Positions 1 to 7,625 of a stretch of 64,000 bases of DNA are shown one piece after another (position 1 is the stretch's first letter; every line of letters starts with the position of its first letter). Source of the stretch: Streptomyces sp. HNM0575 (GTDB lineage Bacteria > Actinomycetota > Actinomycetes > Streptomycetales > Streptomycetaceae); NCBI RefSeq assembly GCF_012726265.1, contig NZ_JAASAG010000003.1, positions 236,522 to 300,521 of the forward strand. Reading direction: 5' to 3'. Position numbers and translations under genes: made by a program. The notes beneath the pieces are model-generated. The model was not told the origin of the DNA and did no database searches. It worked only from the letters and a program-made list of their open reading frames with translations.

Positions 1-60
1 CGCCACCGGGCGGCCCGGGTCGGTCGAGTCGCGGATCACCAGCCGGCAGGGACGGCGGTG
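1..60 (-). pseudogene. 3' remnant of a LacI-family regulator gene
   Basis: Read on the minus strand from about 60 down to 1, the open frame gives PCRLVIRDSTDPGRPVA, which resembles the C-terminal strand-plus-tail of LacI/GalR repressors (typically RLVVRxST near the end). Nothing like the HTH or sugar-binding domain lies on the upstream side, where the DNA instead holds an ABC transporter relic on the opposite strand. The tail runs off the window edge, so only about 20 codons are visible. It is either a relic or a chance match; the neighbouring sugar-transport relics make the former more likely. Confidence 0.35.
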
Positions 61-88
61 CACTCCCGGCTCCGTGTCGCCGTGACCG

Positions 89-259
89 CCGCTGAGCGCG
101 CTCCCGTACACCGGAGACGCCTCGGTGCTCTACTGCACAACACCGAGCTGTTCGAGAAGGCCGTGCCCGACCCCGACCGGCCGCCGCGCGACTGGAAGGG
201 ATTCCTCACTGCCGCACGGAGGATCGGCGCGCTCGGCGGCGACATGTACGGCTACGCCG
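89..259 (+). pseudogene. Frameshifted fragment of a sugar ABC transporter substrate-binding protein gene
   Basis: One frame reads LPYTGDASVLYC (about 101-136), then the similarity continues in another frame as NTELFEKAVPDPDRPPRDW and GALGGDMYGYAG up to about 258. These are the characteristic pieces of extracellular solute-binding proteins family 1 (LPYTGDxSxLYYNTELFEKAGxDP). Two extra bases near 137 would explain the frame change. The N-terminal lipoprotein signal and most of the C-terminal domain are absent, and the similarity switches abruptly to a permease tail. It is a decayed, internally deleted gene. Confidence 0.6.
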
Positions 260-260
260 G

Positions 261-441
261 ACGACGCGAAGTTCACGCTGCCGATCTTCCTGAGCACCCT
301 CGTCTCCGGGCATCCGGACAGTACCGACTGGGGCGTTCCGGAAGCCGGGGTCCTGGTCACGATGCTCTCGTGTGTGGTCATCTTCCGGCTGTTGCGGCGC
401 TACCTGCGTCAAGGCCCCGGTGAGCGGTTCGGTGAAGTGAC
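261..441 (+). pseudogene. C-terminal fragment of a sugar ABC transporter permease gene
   Basis: In a frame different from the preceding fragment the DNA encodes AKFTLPIFLSTLVSGHP, STDWGVPEAGVLVTMLS and VVIFRLLRRYLRQG. This is how the last transmembrane helix and tail of carbohydrate ABC permeases (MalG type) look: TLPxGLxTLVSG, TDWGxLMAxSVLVTLPV, LxxQRYLxxGL. The substrate-binding fragment is joined to it directly, so the intervening part of the operon (rest of the binding protein, first permease, most of the second) has been deleted. Confidence 0.55.
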
Positions 442-568
442 CGCTTGGGACGCCGAAGGCGCCAGGGACGCTACGGGCGTTACGGGTGCCGGGGGCGCGC
501 GGTGCGCGGCCGGGAGGCCTGGCCGGCCACCGTCGCCCACGGCCGGCCGCCGCCGCTGACGGTCGCGG

Positions 569-1360
569 CTAGTCCCGCAGCGCCTGCTCGATCGTGCGCA
601 TGATCTCGCCGATGGGTGTGTCCGTGCGCGCGACGGTGACCAGCACCTCGTCCTCCCGCCTGGTCTCGGCGCCGCCGCCCGTGGCGCCCGCGCGGAGCCC
701 CGGCTCCGCGGCCGCGAGCCGGTTCGCCCCGAAGCCCGTGCCGAACGTCCTGCGCACGATCGCGAACGCGTGGTCCAGCTGAGCCTCCACGTCGCCGACC
801 GCGCCGTTGCGCAGCCACCGCCGCAGCACGTGGTTGTGCGCGGTGACGACCGCGGAGGCGGCGACCTCCGCGAGAAGCGGGTCGTCGTCGCCGTCGCGGT
901 GCGCCGCCTCGTCGAAGTGGCCCAGCAGATAGCGCGTGAAGAGCCGCTCGTAGCGCGCCACGGAGGCGATCTCCCGTTCGCGAAGCGCCGGCACCTCACG
1001 GGTCAGCTTGTAGCGCTCGACGCTTCCCTTCGGCGAGGCCGCGTACATCCGCATGACCTCTTTGATGCCGCGGCAGACCGTGTCGAGCGGGTTCTCATGG
1101 GCGGGCGCGGCCTCCAGGACCGCCTGGGCCCGCACGAGGGTGTCGTCGTGGTCGGGGAAGATCGCTTCTTCCTTGGCGCGGAAGTGCCGGAAGAAGGTGC
1201 GGCGGGCGACACCGGCCGTCGCCGCGATCTCGTCGACCGTCGTGGCTTCGTACCCCTTCGTCGCGAAGAGTTCCATGGCCGCCGCCGCCAACTCGCGGCG
1301 CATCCTGAGGCGCTGGGAGGAAGCGGCATGCGAACGGGACGGCTTCGCGGTGTCTGACAT
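569..1360 (-). CDS. TetR/AcrR family transcriptional regulator
   Basis: DNA-binding repressor-type protein of 263 residues. The N-terminal helix-turn-helix is clear at about residues 20-66 (ELFATKGYEATTVDEIAATA then RRTFFRHFRAKEEAI), followed by an all-helical ligand domain. The frame is open further upstream, but the ATG at 1360 gives a normal TetR N-terminus (MSDTAKPSR). It lies 97 bp downstream of the fused 3-hydroxyacyl-CoA dehydrogenase gene on the same strand and may sense acyl-CoA or a related fatty-acid signal; that is inference from context. An imperfect inverted repeat just upstream of the start (1369-1385) could be its own operator. The C-terminal extension of about 60 residues is longer than in most TetR proteins. 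Confidence 0.85.
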   Translation of the reverse strand: MSDTAKPSRSHAASSQRLRMRRELAAAAMELFATKGYEATTVDEIAATAGVARRTFFRHFRAKEEAIFPDHDDTLVRAQAVLEAAPAHENPLDTVCRGIKEVMRMYAASPKGSVERYKLTREVPALREREIASVARYERLFTRYLLGHFDEAAHRDGDDDPLLAEVAASAVVTAHNHVLRRWLRNGAVGDVEAQLDHAFAIVRRTFGTGFGANRLAAAEPGLRAGATGGGAETRREDEVLVTVARTDTPIGEIMRTIEQALRD

Positions 1361-1368
1361 GCAGGGAA

Positions 1369-1385
1369 CGTTACATGCCGTGACG
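1369..1385. promoter_or_regulatory. Imperfect inverted repeat upstream of the tetR-type gene
   Basis: CGTTAC, 5-nt spacer, GTGACG: five of six positions pair. It lies 9 bp upstream of the regulator start codon, where a TetR autoregulatory operator would be expected. Position and symmetry are the only evidence. Confidence 0.3.
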
Positions 1386-1457
1386 GACTCGGGGGGCGGG
1401 CTGCCGACCGTCGGCTCCAGCAGCCCGCCCCACCGGTTGTCCCGCTTCACAGACGCG

Positions 1458-3242
1458 TCACCGCCGTGCGTACTCGCGGAAGCCCCGTCCCGTCTTGCGG
1501 CCCAGGCAGCCCGCGGCGACCAGGTGTTCCAGCAGCGGCGCCGGCGCGAGCCCCGGATCGCGGAACTCGCGGTGCAGCACCTGCTCGATGGCGAGCGAGA
1601 CGTCCAGCCCGACGACGTCCAGTAGCTCGAAGGGGCCCATCGGGTAGCCGCCGCCGAGCCGCATCGCGGAGTCGATGTCGTCGAGGGAGGCGTAGTGCTG
1701 CTCGACCATCTTCACGGCGTTGTTGAGGTACGGGAACAGCAGCGCGTTCACGATGAAGCCCGCGCGGTCCCCGCAGTCCACGGGGTGCTTGCGGACGGCG
1801 CCGCACACCTCGCGCACCGTCGCGTGCGCCTCGTCGCCGGTCAGCACGGTACGCACGACCTCGACGAGCTTCATCGCCGGCGCCGGGTTGAAGAAGTGCA
1901 TGCCGATGACGTCCTGCGGACGGGACGTCGCCCGGGCGCACGCGACCACCGGGAGGGAGCTGGTGGTGGTGGCCAGCACCGCGCCCGGCTTGCACACCCG
2001 GTCGAGGGCCGCGAACAGCTCCCGCTTCACGTCCAGGTCCTCCGCCACGGCCTCGACCGCGAGATCGACGCCGGACAGCGCGTCCAGGGAACCGGCGGGC
2101 GAGACGCGCGCGAGGGCCGCGTCACGGTCCTCCTCGCTCATCCGCCCCTTCTTCACGGCCCGTTCGAAGGACTTGGCGATGCGGGCCTTCGCCGTCTCCG
2201 CCTTCTCCTCGCTGCGCGCGGCGAGCACCGTCTCGAAGCCGGCCTTGGCGAAGACCTCCGCGATGCCGCTCGCCATCGTGCCCGAGCCGGCGACGCCGAC
2301 GGCCGAGACGGGCCGCCCCGCGGTACGTGCGGTGCCGCCGTCCGGGGTCTCGGAGTCGGCGACGAGGACGGACGAGCCGGGGGCCTCGTAGGAGTAGAAG
2401 CCCCGTCCGGCCTTCTGGCCCGTGAGCCCGGCGTCGCTGAGCTGCCGCAGGATCGGCGCCGGTGCGTGCAGCCGGTCGTGGGAGTCCGCGTACATCGCGT
2501 CGAGCACGGTACGGGCGGTGTCGACGCCGATGAGGTCGAGCAGCGCCAGCGGTCCCATCGGCAGCCCGCACCCCAGGCGCATCGCGTCGTCGATGTCCTC
2601 GCGGCTGGCGTAGCGCGACTCGTACATCGCCGCGGCCTGGTTGAGGTAGCCGAACAGCAGCCCGTCGGCGACGAATCCGGGACGGTCGCCGACCGCGACG
2701 GGCTCCTTGCCCAGCTCCCGCGCGAGATCCGTGACGGCGGCCACGGCCTCCGGCGAGGTCAGCACCGAGGAGACGACCTCGACGAGCTTCATCGCCTGCG
2801 CCGGGTGGAAGAAGTGCAGGCCCAGCACGCGCTCGGGGCGGTCGGAGTCGGCCGCGAGGCGTGTCACGGACAGGGCGTTGGTGCCCGTCGCGAGGATCGT
2901 GTCCGGCTTGACGACTGTGTCGAGGGCAGCGAACACCTGGCACTTGGTGTCGTAGTCCTCCGGCACCACCTCGATGACGAGCTGCGCCTCGGCGGCGGCC
3001 TCGAGTTCGGTGAACGTACGGAAGCGGGCGAGGGCGCTGCGCCGCTCGTCCTCCGTCATCCGCTCGCGCTTGACGGCGCGCGCCGTCGAGGCCTCGAACG
3101 CGGCGACGGCGTTGCGTGCGGCGGTGTCGCTGATGTCGATGCCGACGACCTCGTGGCCGGCCCGTGCGAGCACGTCGGCGATGCCGGTGCCCATGGTGCC
3201 GAGGCCGACGACGGCGATGGTGTGCAGAGGCGGACGGTCCAT
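1458..3242 (-). CDS. Tandem-fused 3-hydroxyacyl-CoA dehydrogenase
   Basis: NAD(P)-dependent oxidation of 3-hydroxyacyl-CoA (or reduction of acetoacetyl-CoA) in the cytoplasm. The 594 residues hold two complete HCDH units in tandem: first Rossmann motif GLGTMGTGIA near residue 13, LHFFHPAQAMKLVEVV near 143 and a C-terminal helical domain; second Rossmann motif GSGTMASGIA near 320, then MHFFNPAPAMKLVEVV. Single-unit enzymes are about 285 residues. The ATG at 3242 is preferred over an adjacent GTG because AGAGGAG lies 7 nt upstream. In streptomycetes such double enzymes are often near crotonyl-CoA carboxylase/reductase and coenzyme-B12 mutase genes of the ethylmalonyl-CoA route; none is visible here. 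The first repeat has HFFHP instead of the usual HFFNP. Confidence 0.88.
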   Translation of the reverse strand: MDRPPLHTIAVVGLGTMGTGIADVLARAGHEVVGIDISDTAARNAVAAFEASTARAVKRERMTEDERRSALARFRTFTELEAAAEAQLVIEVVPEDYDTKCQVFAALDTVVKPDTILATGTNALSVTRLAADSDRPERVLGLHFFHPAQAMKLVEVVSSVLTSPEAVAAVTDLARELGKEPVAVGDRPGFVADGLLFGYLNQAAAMYESRYASREDIDDAMRLGCGLPMGPLALLDLIGVDTARTVLDAMYADSHDRLHAPAPILRQLSDAGLTGQKAGRGFYSYEAPGSSVLVADSETPDGGTARTAGRPVSAVGVAGSGTMASGIAEVFAKAGFETVLAARSEEKAETAKARIAKSFERAVKKGRMSEEDRDAALARVSPAGSLDALSGVDLAVEAVAEDLDVKRELFAALDRVCKPGAVLATTTSSLPVVACARATSRPQDVIGMHFFNPAPAMKLVEVVRTVLTGDEAHATVREVCGAVRKHPVDCGDRAGFIVNALLFPYLNNAVKMVEQHYASLDDIDSAMRLGGGYPMGPFELLDVVGLDVSLAIEQVLHREFRDPGLAPAPLLEHLVAAGCLGRKTGRGFREYARR

Positions 3243-3721
3243 CACGGGACTCCTCTGATGTGACGACTGACGATGAGGGTGTGGCGCCGCCGCGCGCGAC
3301 GTCGACGCGAGGTCGAGCGGGGGCGCGGCAGGCGGAAGAACCGGCGTTCCGGGAGGAGCGCGGACCGGGATGCACCGGCGGAGCCGGCAGACCGGGGCAC
3401 GCGAATCCGGGTGTCACGGGTTCGGAGGGAAGGCGGCGGAAAGGACGGGCACGGCGCCGACGGTGCAGGCGTGCGACCGTGCGAAAGGCCCTGTCCCAGG
3501 GGCCGTCGCCGTACCGGGGCGGTGCTGCCCGGGGGTGCCGCAGCGGTATGCCGCGCCCCGGACCCCCGCCGAACCGACTTCACTCTCGGGCGGCTGCGTC
3601 ACCAGGCCGCCTGAGCGGGGGTGCCGCTCTCGCGAGAGAGCTTAACTCGTGGGTAACCAATGCGCCAGGGGTATGGCACTTCCAGGGCTGTGGGACGGAG
3701 CACGTGGGGGAGGGAGCGTAA
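3243..3721. other. Divergent intergenic region, no gene seen
   Basis: About 480 bp between the dehydrogenase gene (minus) and the HEAT-repeat gene (plus). Every frame reads as arginine-rich shadow sequence. The right end, 3640-3720, is relatively AT-rich (AACTCGTGGGTAACC) and carries the purine-rich GGGGGAGGGAGC ribosome-binding site of the HEAT gene, so the plus-strand promoter is probably there. No clear hairpin was found. Confidence 0.4.
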
Positions 3722-4354
3722 GTGGGCGACGCATTCCGGTCGTTGATCGATCGCGTACGGGGAGAGGCGGACCCCGACGAGTACGAGCGGCTGGTCGCAC
3801 TGGCGAGGGAGGACACCCCCGCGGCGCGCGACGAGCTGGCATCCGTACTGGCCGAGGCCCAACGCCCGTTGTGGGCACGGGAGGTGGCGGCCTTCGCCCT
3901 GGGCAACGCCGGCGACAGGCGCAGTTTCGAGACGCTGATCTTCATGCTGAACTACCGGGACCCGGTGCGCTGCGCCACCGCCGCCCACGCCCTGGCACGC
4001 CTGCGCGATCCCCGTACGGCCCGGGCCGCCGCAGCCCTCGCGACCAACGAACTGCGCACCGGCTACGCGCTGCACGCGGTGCGGCTCCTCACGGCCTTAC
4101 GAGCGCCCGAGTCCGTCCCCACCCTGATCTCCGTGCTCCAGCGGCTGCTGATGGGCCCCGTGCACTACTGGCCGATCGCCGAAGCCTGTGTGCAGGGGCT
4201 GGGCGCGCTCGGGGACCGGCGGGCGATCGCGGTGCTGGGGGCCGCCGCGGAGCACCACAGGCTCTCGCCGTCGGCGAAGGCGGCGCTGGCCCGGATCCCG
4301 GTGCAGCAGGGGAGGGCACGCAGAAGACCGGTCAGGCAGAACCGCTGCCCGTGA
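3722..4354 (+). CDS. HEAT-repeat protein with a TTA codon
   Basis: A 210-residue all-helical repeat protein. Repeats of the PBS-lyase HEAT type are visible from about residue 45 on: WAREVAAFALGNAGD, RCATAAHALARLRDP, LHAVRLLTALRAPESVP and ACVQGLGALGDRRAIAVLG. Such proteins are scaffolds; no catalytic motif is present. The GTG start at 3722 follows GGGGGAGGGAGC. Codon 126 (4097-4099) is TTA, the rare leucine codon that in Streptomyces requires the bldA tRNA, so translation may be limited to late growth. The 3' end overlaps the convergent acetyltransferase gene by 23 bp. Exact partner unknown. Confidence 0.8.
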   Translation: MGDAFRSLIDRVRGEADPDEYERLVALAREDTPAARDELASVLAEAQRPLWAREVAAFALGNAGDRRSFETLIFMLNYRDPVRCATAAHALARLRDPRTARAAAALATNELRTGYALHAVRLLTALRAPESVPTLISVLQRLLMGPVHYWPIAEACVQGLGALGDRRAIAVLGAAAEHHRLSPSAKAALARIPVQQGRARRRPVRQNRCP

Positions 4355-4910
4355 AGGGACCGCCGGCCAGGCTCCGTGCGTAGCGCACGACCGGGACGGG
4401 CGCATACGTGCCACGGCCGTCGATGTCCTCCGTGTCCTGGGTGCCGTCCGCCGCGAAGCCCGCCCGTTCGTAGAAGCGCCGGGCCCGGGAGTTGCCCTCG
4501 ACGACCCACAGCAGTACGCGCCCGAATCCCCGCCCCCGTGCCCGCTCCAGACAGGCCTCCGTCAGCTCCCTGCCCAGCCCCGTTCCGATCAGCTCGGGGA
4601 GCACGTAGATCGCGTACAGCTCGGCGTCGCGCTCCGCCCGCGGCGCCGCGCGCGTGTGCGCGCCGCCGATCCGGTCCGGGCCGATGGCCGCCCAGCCGGT
4701 GACCGCGCCGTGTGCGTCCTCGGTGACGAAGTTGCTGATGGTGCCGTCTGCCTTCGCGAACATCTCGCGCCTGCGGGCCGCGTCCTCAGCGACGGACATC
4801 GCGTCCAGGTACGGGCGCGGCATCAGATCCGCGTACGCGGACTGCCAGGCGCGCACCCGCAGCCGGGCCACGGCGTCGATGTCGTCCGCGGTCATCTCCC
4901 GTATCGGCAT
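4332..4910 (-). CDS. GNAT family N-acetyltransferase
   Basis: Acetyl-CoA-dependent N-acetyltransferase of 192 residues. The N-terminus MPIREMTADDIDAVARLRV is the usual GNAT strand-helix start. Motif A, the acetyl-CoA loop, is ELIGTGLGRELTEACL at about 115-130, and NSRARRFYERAGF at about 150 is the conserved motif B. The start at 4910 is the one that begins the domain. Substrate cannot be told from sequence. It converges with the HEAT-repeat gene, sharing 23 bp at the 3' ends, and its start faces the PPOX gene across 117 bp, which must hold divergent promoters. Confidence 0.85.
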   Translation of the reverse strand: MPIREMTADDIDAVARLRVRAWQSAYADLMPRPYLDAMSVAEDAARRREMFAKADGTISNFVTEDAHGAVTGWAAIGPDRIGGAHTRAAPRAERDAELYAIYVLPELIGTGLGRELTEACLERARGRGFGRVLLWVVEGNSRARRFYERAGFAADGTQDTEDIDGRGTYAPVPVVRYARSLAGGPFTGSGSA

Positions 4911-5027
4911 GGGCGGATGGTGGCAGAGCCCGGCGGGCACCACGACCGGTTTTATGGGCGGGCCCGCCCGGGGTGTCCCGGCGGAATCCGGACAGCAGGT
5001 GTCGGGTATCGGCGCCAGCATGGACGT

Positions 5028-5537
5028 ATGACAGAGAGCTGGGCGGCCTTCCATGCCGCCGAACCCGAATTCGCCGACGCCGTACGCGCCCGCTTCAAGG
5101 CCTTCCAGCACCACGTGCTGGCCACGCTGCGCCCCGACGGGTCGCCCCGGCTGACCGGCCTGGAGGGCGACTTCCGCGGAGACGAACTGTGGCTCGGCAT
5201 GATGATCGGCTCCCGCAAGGCGCTCGATCTGCGCCGCGACCCGCGCTTCTCGATGTACGCCAACCCCGGCACCGGCACGGGCATGCACGGCGGTGACGTG
5301 CGTGTCTCGGGGCGCGCGGTCGAGGTGACCGATCCGGCGGAGTTCGCGCGTTACGCGGGCGGCGAGTCACAGGACGAGGCGCCCGAGCGCTTCCACCTCT
5401 TCCGCGCCGAGCTGTCCGAGGTCGTACGGATCACGATCGAGGACCCGCACATCGTCTTCCAGGTCTGGCACCCGGGCCACGCGCTGCGCACGATCCGCCG
5501 CGCCGACCAGGACAGCACCCTCTACGAGGACGCGTGA
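5028..5537 (+). CDS. Pyridoxamine 5'-phosphate oxidase family protein
   Basis: Split-barrel flavin/F420-binding protein of 169 residues. The start of the fold is seen as LATLRPDGSPRLTGLEGDF (residues 25-45), then LWLGMMIGSRKALDLRRDPR and the later strand DVRVSGRAVEV. The conserved DGSPR turn and SRKxxDLRRDPR segment are typical of actinobacterial PPOX proteins that bind FMN, F420 or haem. True PNPOx catalytic residues are not evident, so a role in pyridoxal synthesis is unlikely. The closing LYEDA tail and the monocistronic position say nothing further about substrate. Confidence 0.8.
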   Translation: MTESWAAFHAAEPEFADAVRARFKAFQHHVLATLRPDGSPRLTGLEGDFRGDELWLGMMIGSRKALDLRRDPRFSMYANPGTGTGMHGGDVRVSGRAVEVTDPAEFARYAGGESQDEAPERFHLFRAELSEVVRITIEDPHIVFQVWHPGHALRTIRRADQDSTLYEDA

Positions 5538-5673
5538 ACGGCGGGATCCGGGCCGGTATCCGAAGGCACGCGGGGCGGGACGCGAGGCTGTGCCGATGCG
5601 CCGCGTGCCGCCCGGGCGGGCGGTCGTCCGCCCGCCGTGCTGCGCCTCGCGTACGGCGCCTGCCGAACCGCCG

Positions 5674-6714
5674 CTAAAGCAGCGTCAGTTGCGTGCAGTC
5701 CGGGGTCTCGCGCTCCCGCCCGGGCGTCCTGTCGGGGTGGACGTCGACGCGGCGGTGGGTGCCCGGGGAGGTGGGCCCGATGCCGTACTCGGCGGCGAGT
5801 TCGTGGACCTGGCGGGTTATGCGGCGCTGGTACCACTTCGGGGCGTAGGCGCCGTCCGCGTACAGCCCCTCGTAGTGCCGCACCAGGTTCGGGTGGTGCT
5901 TCGCGAGCCACTGCATGTACCACTCGCGGGCGCCGGGCCGCAGATGCAGCGCCAGTGGCGTCACGGAGGTGGCCCCGGCGGCGGCTATCGCCCGCACCGT
6001 GGTGCGCAGCCGGTCGGGCGAGTCGCTGAGGAAGGGAATGACGGGAGCCATCAGCACCCCGCACGGGATGCCCTGGCTGCTGAGCGTCCGTACGACGTCG
6101 AGGCGGCGCTCGGGAGCCGGGGTGCCCGGTTCGACGGTGCGCCACAGCTCCTCGTCGGTGAAGCCGACGGAGACCGAGATGCCGACGTCCGTGACGGCCG
6201 AGGCGGAGCGCAGCAGGTCGAGGTCGCGCAGGATGAGCGTCCCCTTGGTGAGGATCGAGAAGGGGTTGGCGTAGTCGCGCAGCGCGGTGAGGATGCCCGG
6301 CATCAACCGATAACGTCCTTCCGCCCTTTGGTAGCAGTCGACGTTGGTGCCCATCGCGATGTGCTGGCCCTGCCAGCGGCTCGATCCGAGTTCGCGGCGC
6401 AGCAGTTCGGGTGCGTTGACCTTCACGACGATCTGCGAGTCGAACCCCGCGCCCGTGTCGAGGTCGAGATAGCGGTGCGTGCCGCGGGCGAAGCAGTACA
6501 CGCAAGCGTGCGAGCAACCCCGGTACGGGTTGACCGTCCATTCGAACGGCATGCGGGACGCCCCCGGCACGCGGTTCACGATCGACCGGGCGCGCACCTC
6601 GTGGAACGTGATCCCGGCGAATTCGGGGGTGTTGAAGGTGCGTGTCACCACGTCGGTGCCGAAGAGGGCGGGATTCACCGCCGACCCGTCGCCGCTCAGG
6701 TTCTCCCAGCGCAT
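5674..6714 (-). CDS. Rv2578c-type radical SAM protein
   Basis: Radical SAM enzyme of 346 residues. The cluster motif CSHACVYC (CxxxCxxC) sits near residue 68 in the segment TVNPYRGCSHACVYCFARG, followed by VKVNAPELLRREL and the barrel strands ILTKGTLILRDLDLL and VGISVSVGF. This is the pattern of the family related to spore photoproduct lyase and named after M. tuberculosis Rv2578c. The start at 6714 (MRWENLSGDG) is the only one giving the conserved N-terminus. Only 42 bp upstream is a perfect GAAC-N4-GTTC palindrome, suggesting LexA control and a role in the DNA-damage response. Substrate unknown. Confidence 0.85.
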   Translation of the reverse strand: MRWENLSGDGSAVNPALFGTDVVTRTFNTPEFAGITFHEVRARSIVNRVPGASRMPFEWTVNPYRGCSHACVYCFARGTHRYLDLDTGAGFDSQIVVKVNAPELLRRELGSSRWQGQHIAMGTNVDCYQRAEGRYRLMPGILTALRDYANPFSILTKGTLILRDLDLLRSASAVTDVGISVSVGFTDEELWRTVEPGTPAPERRLDVVRTLSSQGIPCGVLMAPVIPFLSDSPDRLRTTVRAIAAAGATSVTPLALHLRPGAREWYMQWLAKHHPNLVRHYEGLYADGAYAPKWYQRRITRQVHELAAEYGIGPTSPGTHRRVDVHPDRTPGRERETPDCTQLTLL

Positions 6715-6755
6715 GGACCCTCCTCGTGCCTCGTGCTGTTCGTACGCAGAGAATA

Positions 6756-6767
6756 GAACATCTGTTC
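6756..6767. promoter_or_regulatory. LexA (SOS)-box-like palindrome
   Basis: GAACATCTGTTC: perfect GAAC-N4-GTTC arms, the core of the actinobacterial SOS box (TCGAAC-N4-GTTCGA). The outer TC/GA bases are not conserved here (TA and CC). It lies 42 bp upstream of the radical SAM start and 104 bp from the SRPBCC gene on the other strand, so it could serve either divergent transcript. Confidence 0.55.
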
Positions 6768-6870
6768 CCAAGCCCGCTGTCAAGCCGATTTGGGCCCGGG
6801 TCCGCGGGGTGATTGGGTTGGCTGGCGCCTGCTGGGGCGCGACGGACGTGCGATGAGCAGGAGGAGCAAA

Positions 6871-7317
6871 ATGGCGCAGGTCGAGGCGACGACCCATCGC
6901 GAGATCGCGGCGGAGCCCGGGGCGGTGCGCCGCGCGCTCGCCGACTACGGCGAGACCCGGCCGAAGCTGCTGCCGGCCCACTACAGCGAGTACGAGGTGC
7001 GCGAGGGCTGCGAAGGCGCCGGCACCGTCGTGCACTGGAAGCTCCAGGCCACCAGCAAGCGGGTCCGCGACTGCCTGATCGACGTCACGGAGCCGGCCGA
7101 GGGTGAAGTGGTCGAGAGCGACCGCAACTCCACGATGGTCACGACCTGGAAGGTCGCTCCCGGCGCCGCGGAGGGTTCGTCGCGCGTGACGGTCCGCACC
7201 ACCTGGCAGGGTGCGGGCGGCATCGGGGGGTTCTTCGAGCGGACCTTCGCGCCCAAGGGGCTGGCACGCATCCACGACGAGGTGCTCGCGAAGCTCGCGG
7301 CCGAGACGGAGAAGTAG
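6871..7317 (+). CDS. SRPBCC (START-like) family protein
   Basis: Small hydrophobic-ligand-binding fold protein of 148 residues. The sequence begins EATTHREIAAEPGAVRRALADY and proceeds through strands (GAGTVVHWKLQATSKRVR, MVTTWKVAPG, SRVTVRTTW) to a long C-terminal helix RIHDEVLAKLAAE, as in polyketide cyclase/dehydrase-like proteins. The ATG at 6871 follows AGGAGGAGCAAA, a strong ribosome-binding site; an ATG 18 bp upstream in the same frame is less well placed. Ligand unknown; no catalytic residues are expected. Its upstream region overlaps the LexA-like box shared with the radical SAM gene. Confidence 0.82.
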   Translation: MAQVEATTHREIAAEPGAVRRALADYGETRPKLLPAHYSEYEVREGCEGAGTVVHWKLQATSKRVRDCLIDVTEPAEGEVVESDRNSTMVTTWKVAPGAAEGSSRVTVRTTWQGAGGIGGFFERTFAPKGLARIHDEVLAKLAAETEK

Positions 7318-7625
7318 CCGCCGGGGGGCGGGCGGAGGCGGACACGGGCGGGTCTCGCGCGCCGGCCGCCCCAGGCCGCTATCGGGGCCGTACGGCCGCT
7401 CACCGGATCGAGTGGTTTTCGCGACGGTCAGGCGGGCGAGCCCCGGCACCCGTCCCGCCCCTTCCGGTCCCGAAAGCCGCAGTTGAGGGCCCGAAAGACG
7501 CCCAGGGCAACGGACTTGAGGCTCCACGTGCTCAACTTCCCCGCTCGGTGTCTGACTTGATCGCCCTTGTCACGTAATGCGAGAAAAGCTCCCCGAGAGC
7601 GAGCGGACGCGACCAGGGGAGTGCG
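7318..7625. other. Intergenic region upstream of the MFS gene
   Basis: 308 bp with no convincing gene. A loose inverted repeat TTGAG-N10-CTCAA (7516-7535) with a CACGTG core in the spacer lies about 90 bp upstream of the transporter start and could be a regulator site. The AT-richer segment TTGATCGCCCTTGTCACGTAATG (7557-7579 in pieces) may contain the promoter. Confidence 0.3.

Noticed and set aside
1695..3263. Long plus-strand frame opposite the 3-hydroxyacyl-CoA dehydrogenase gene
   Set aside because: Antisense shadow typical of high-GC codon bias; the minus-strand product shows clear domains.
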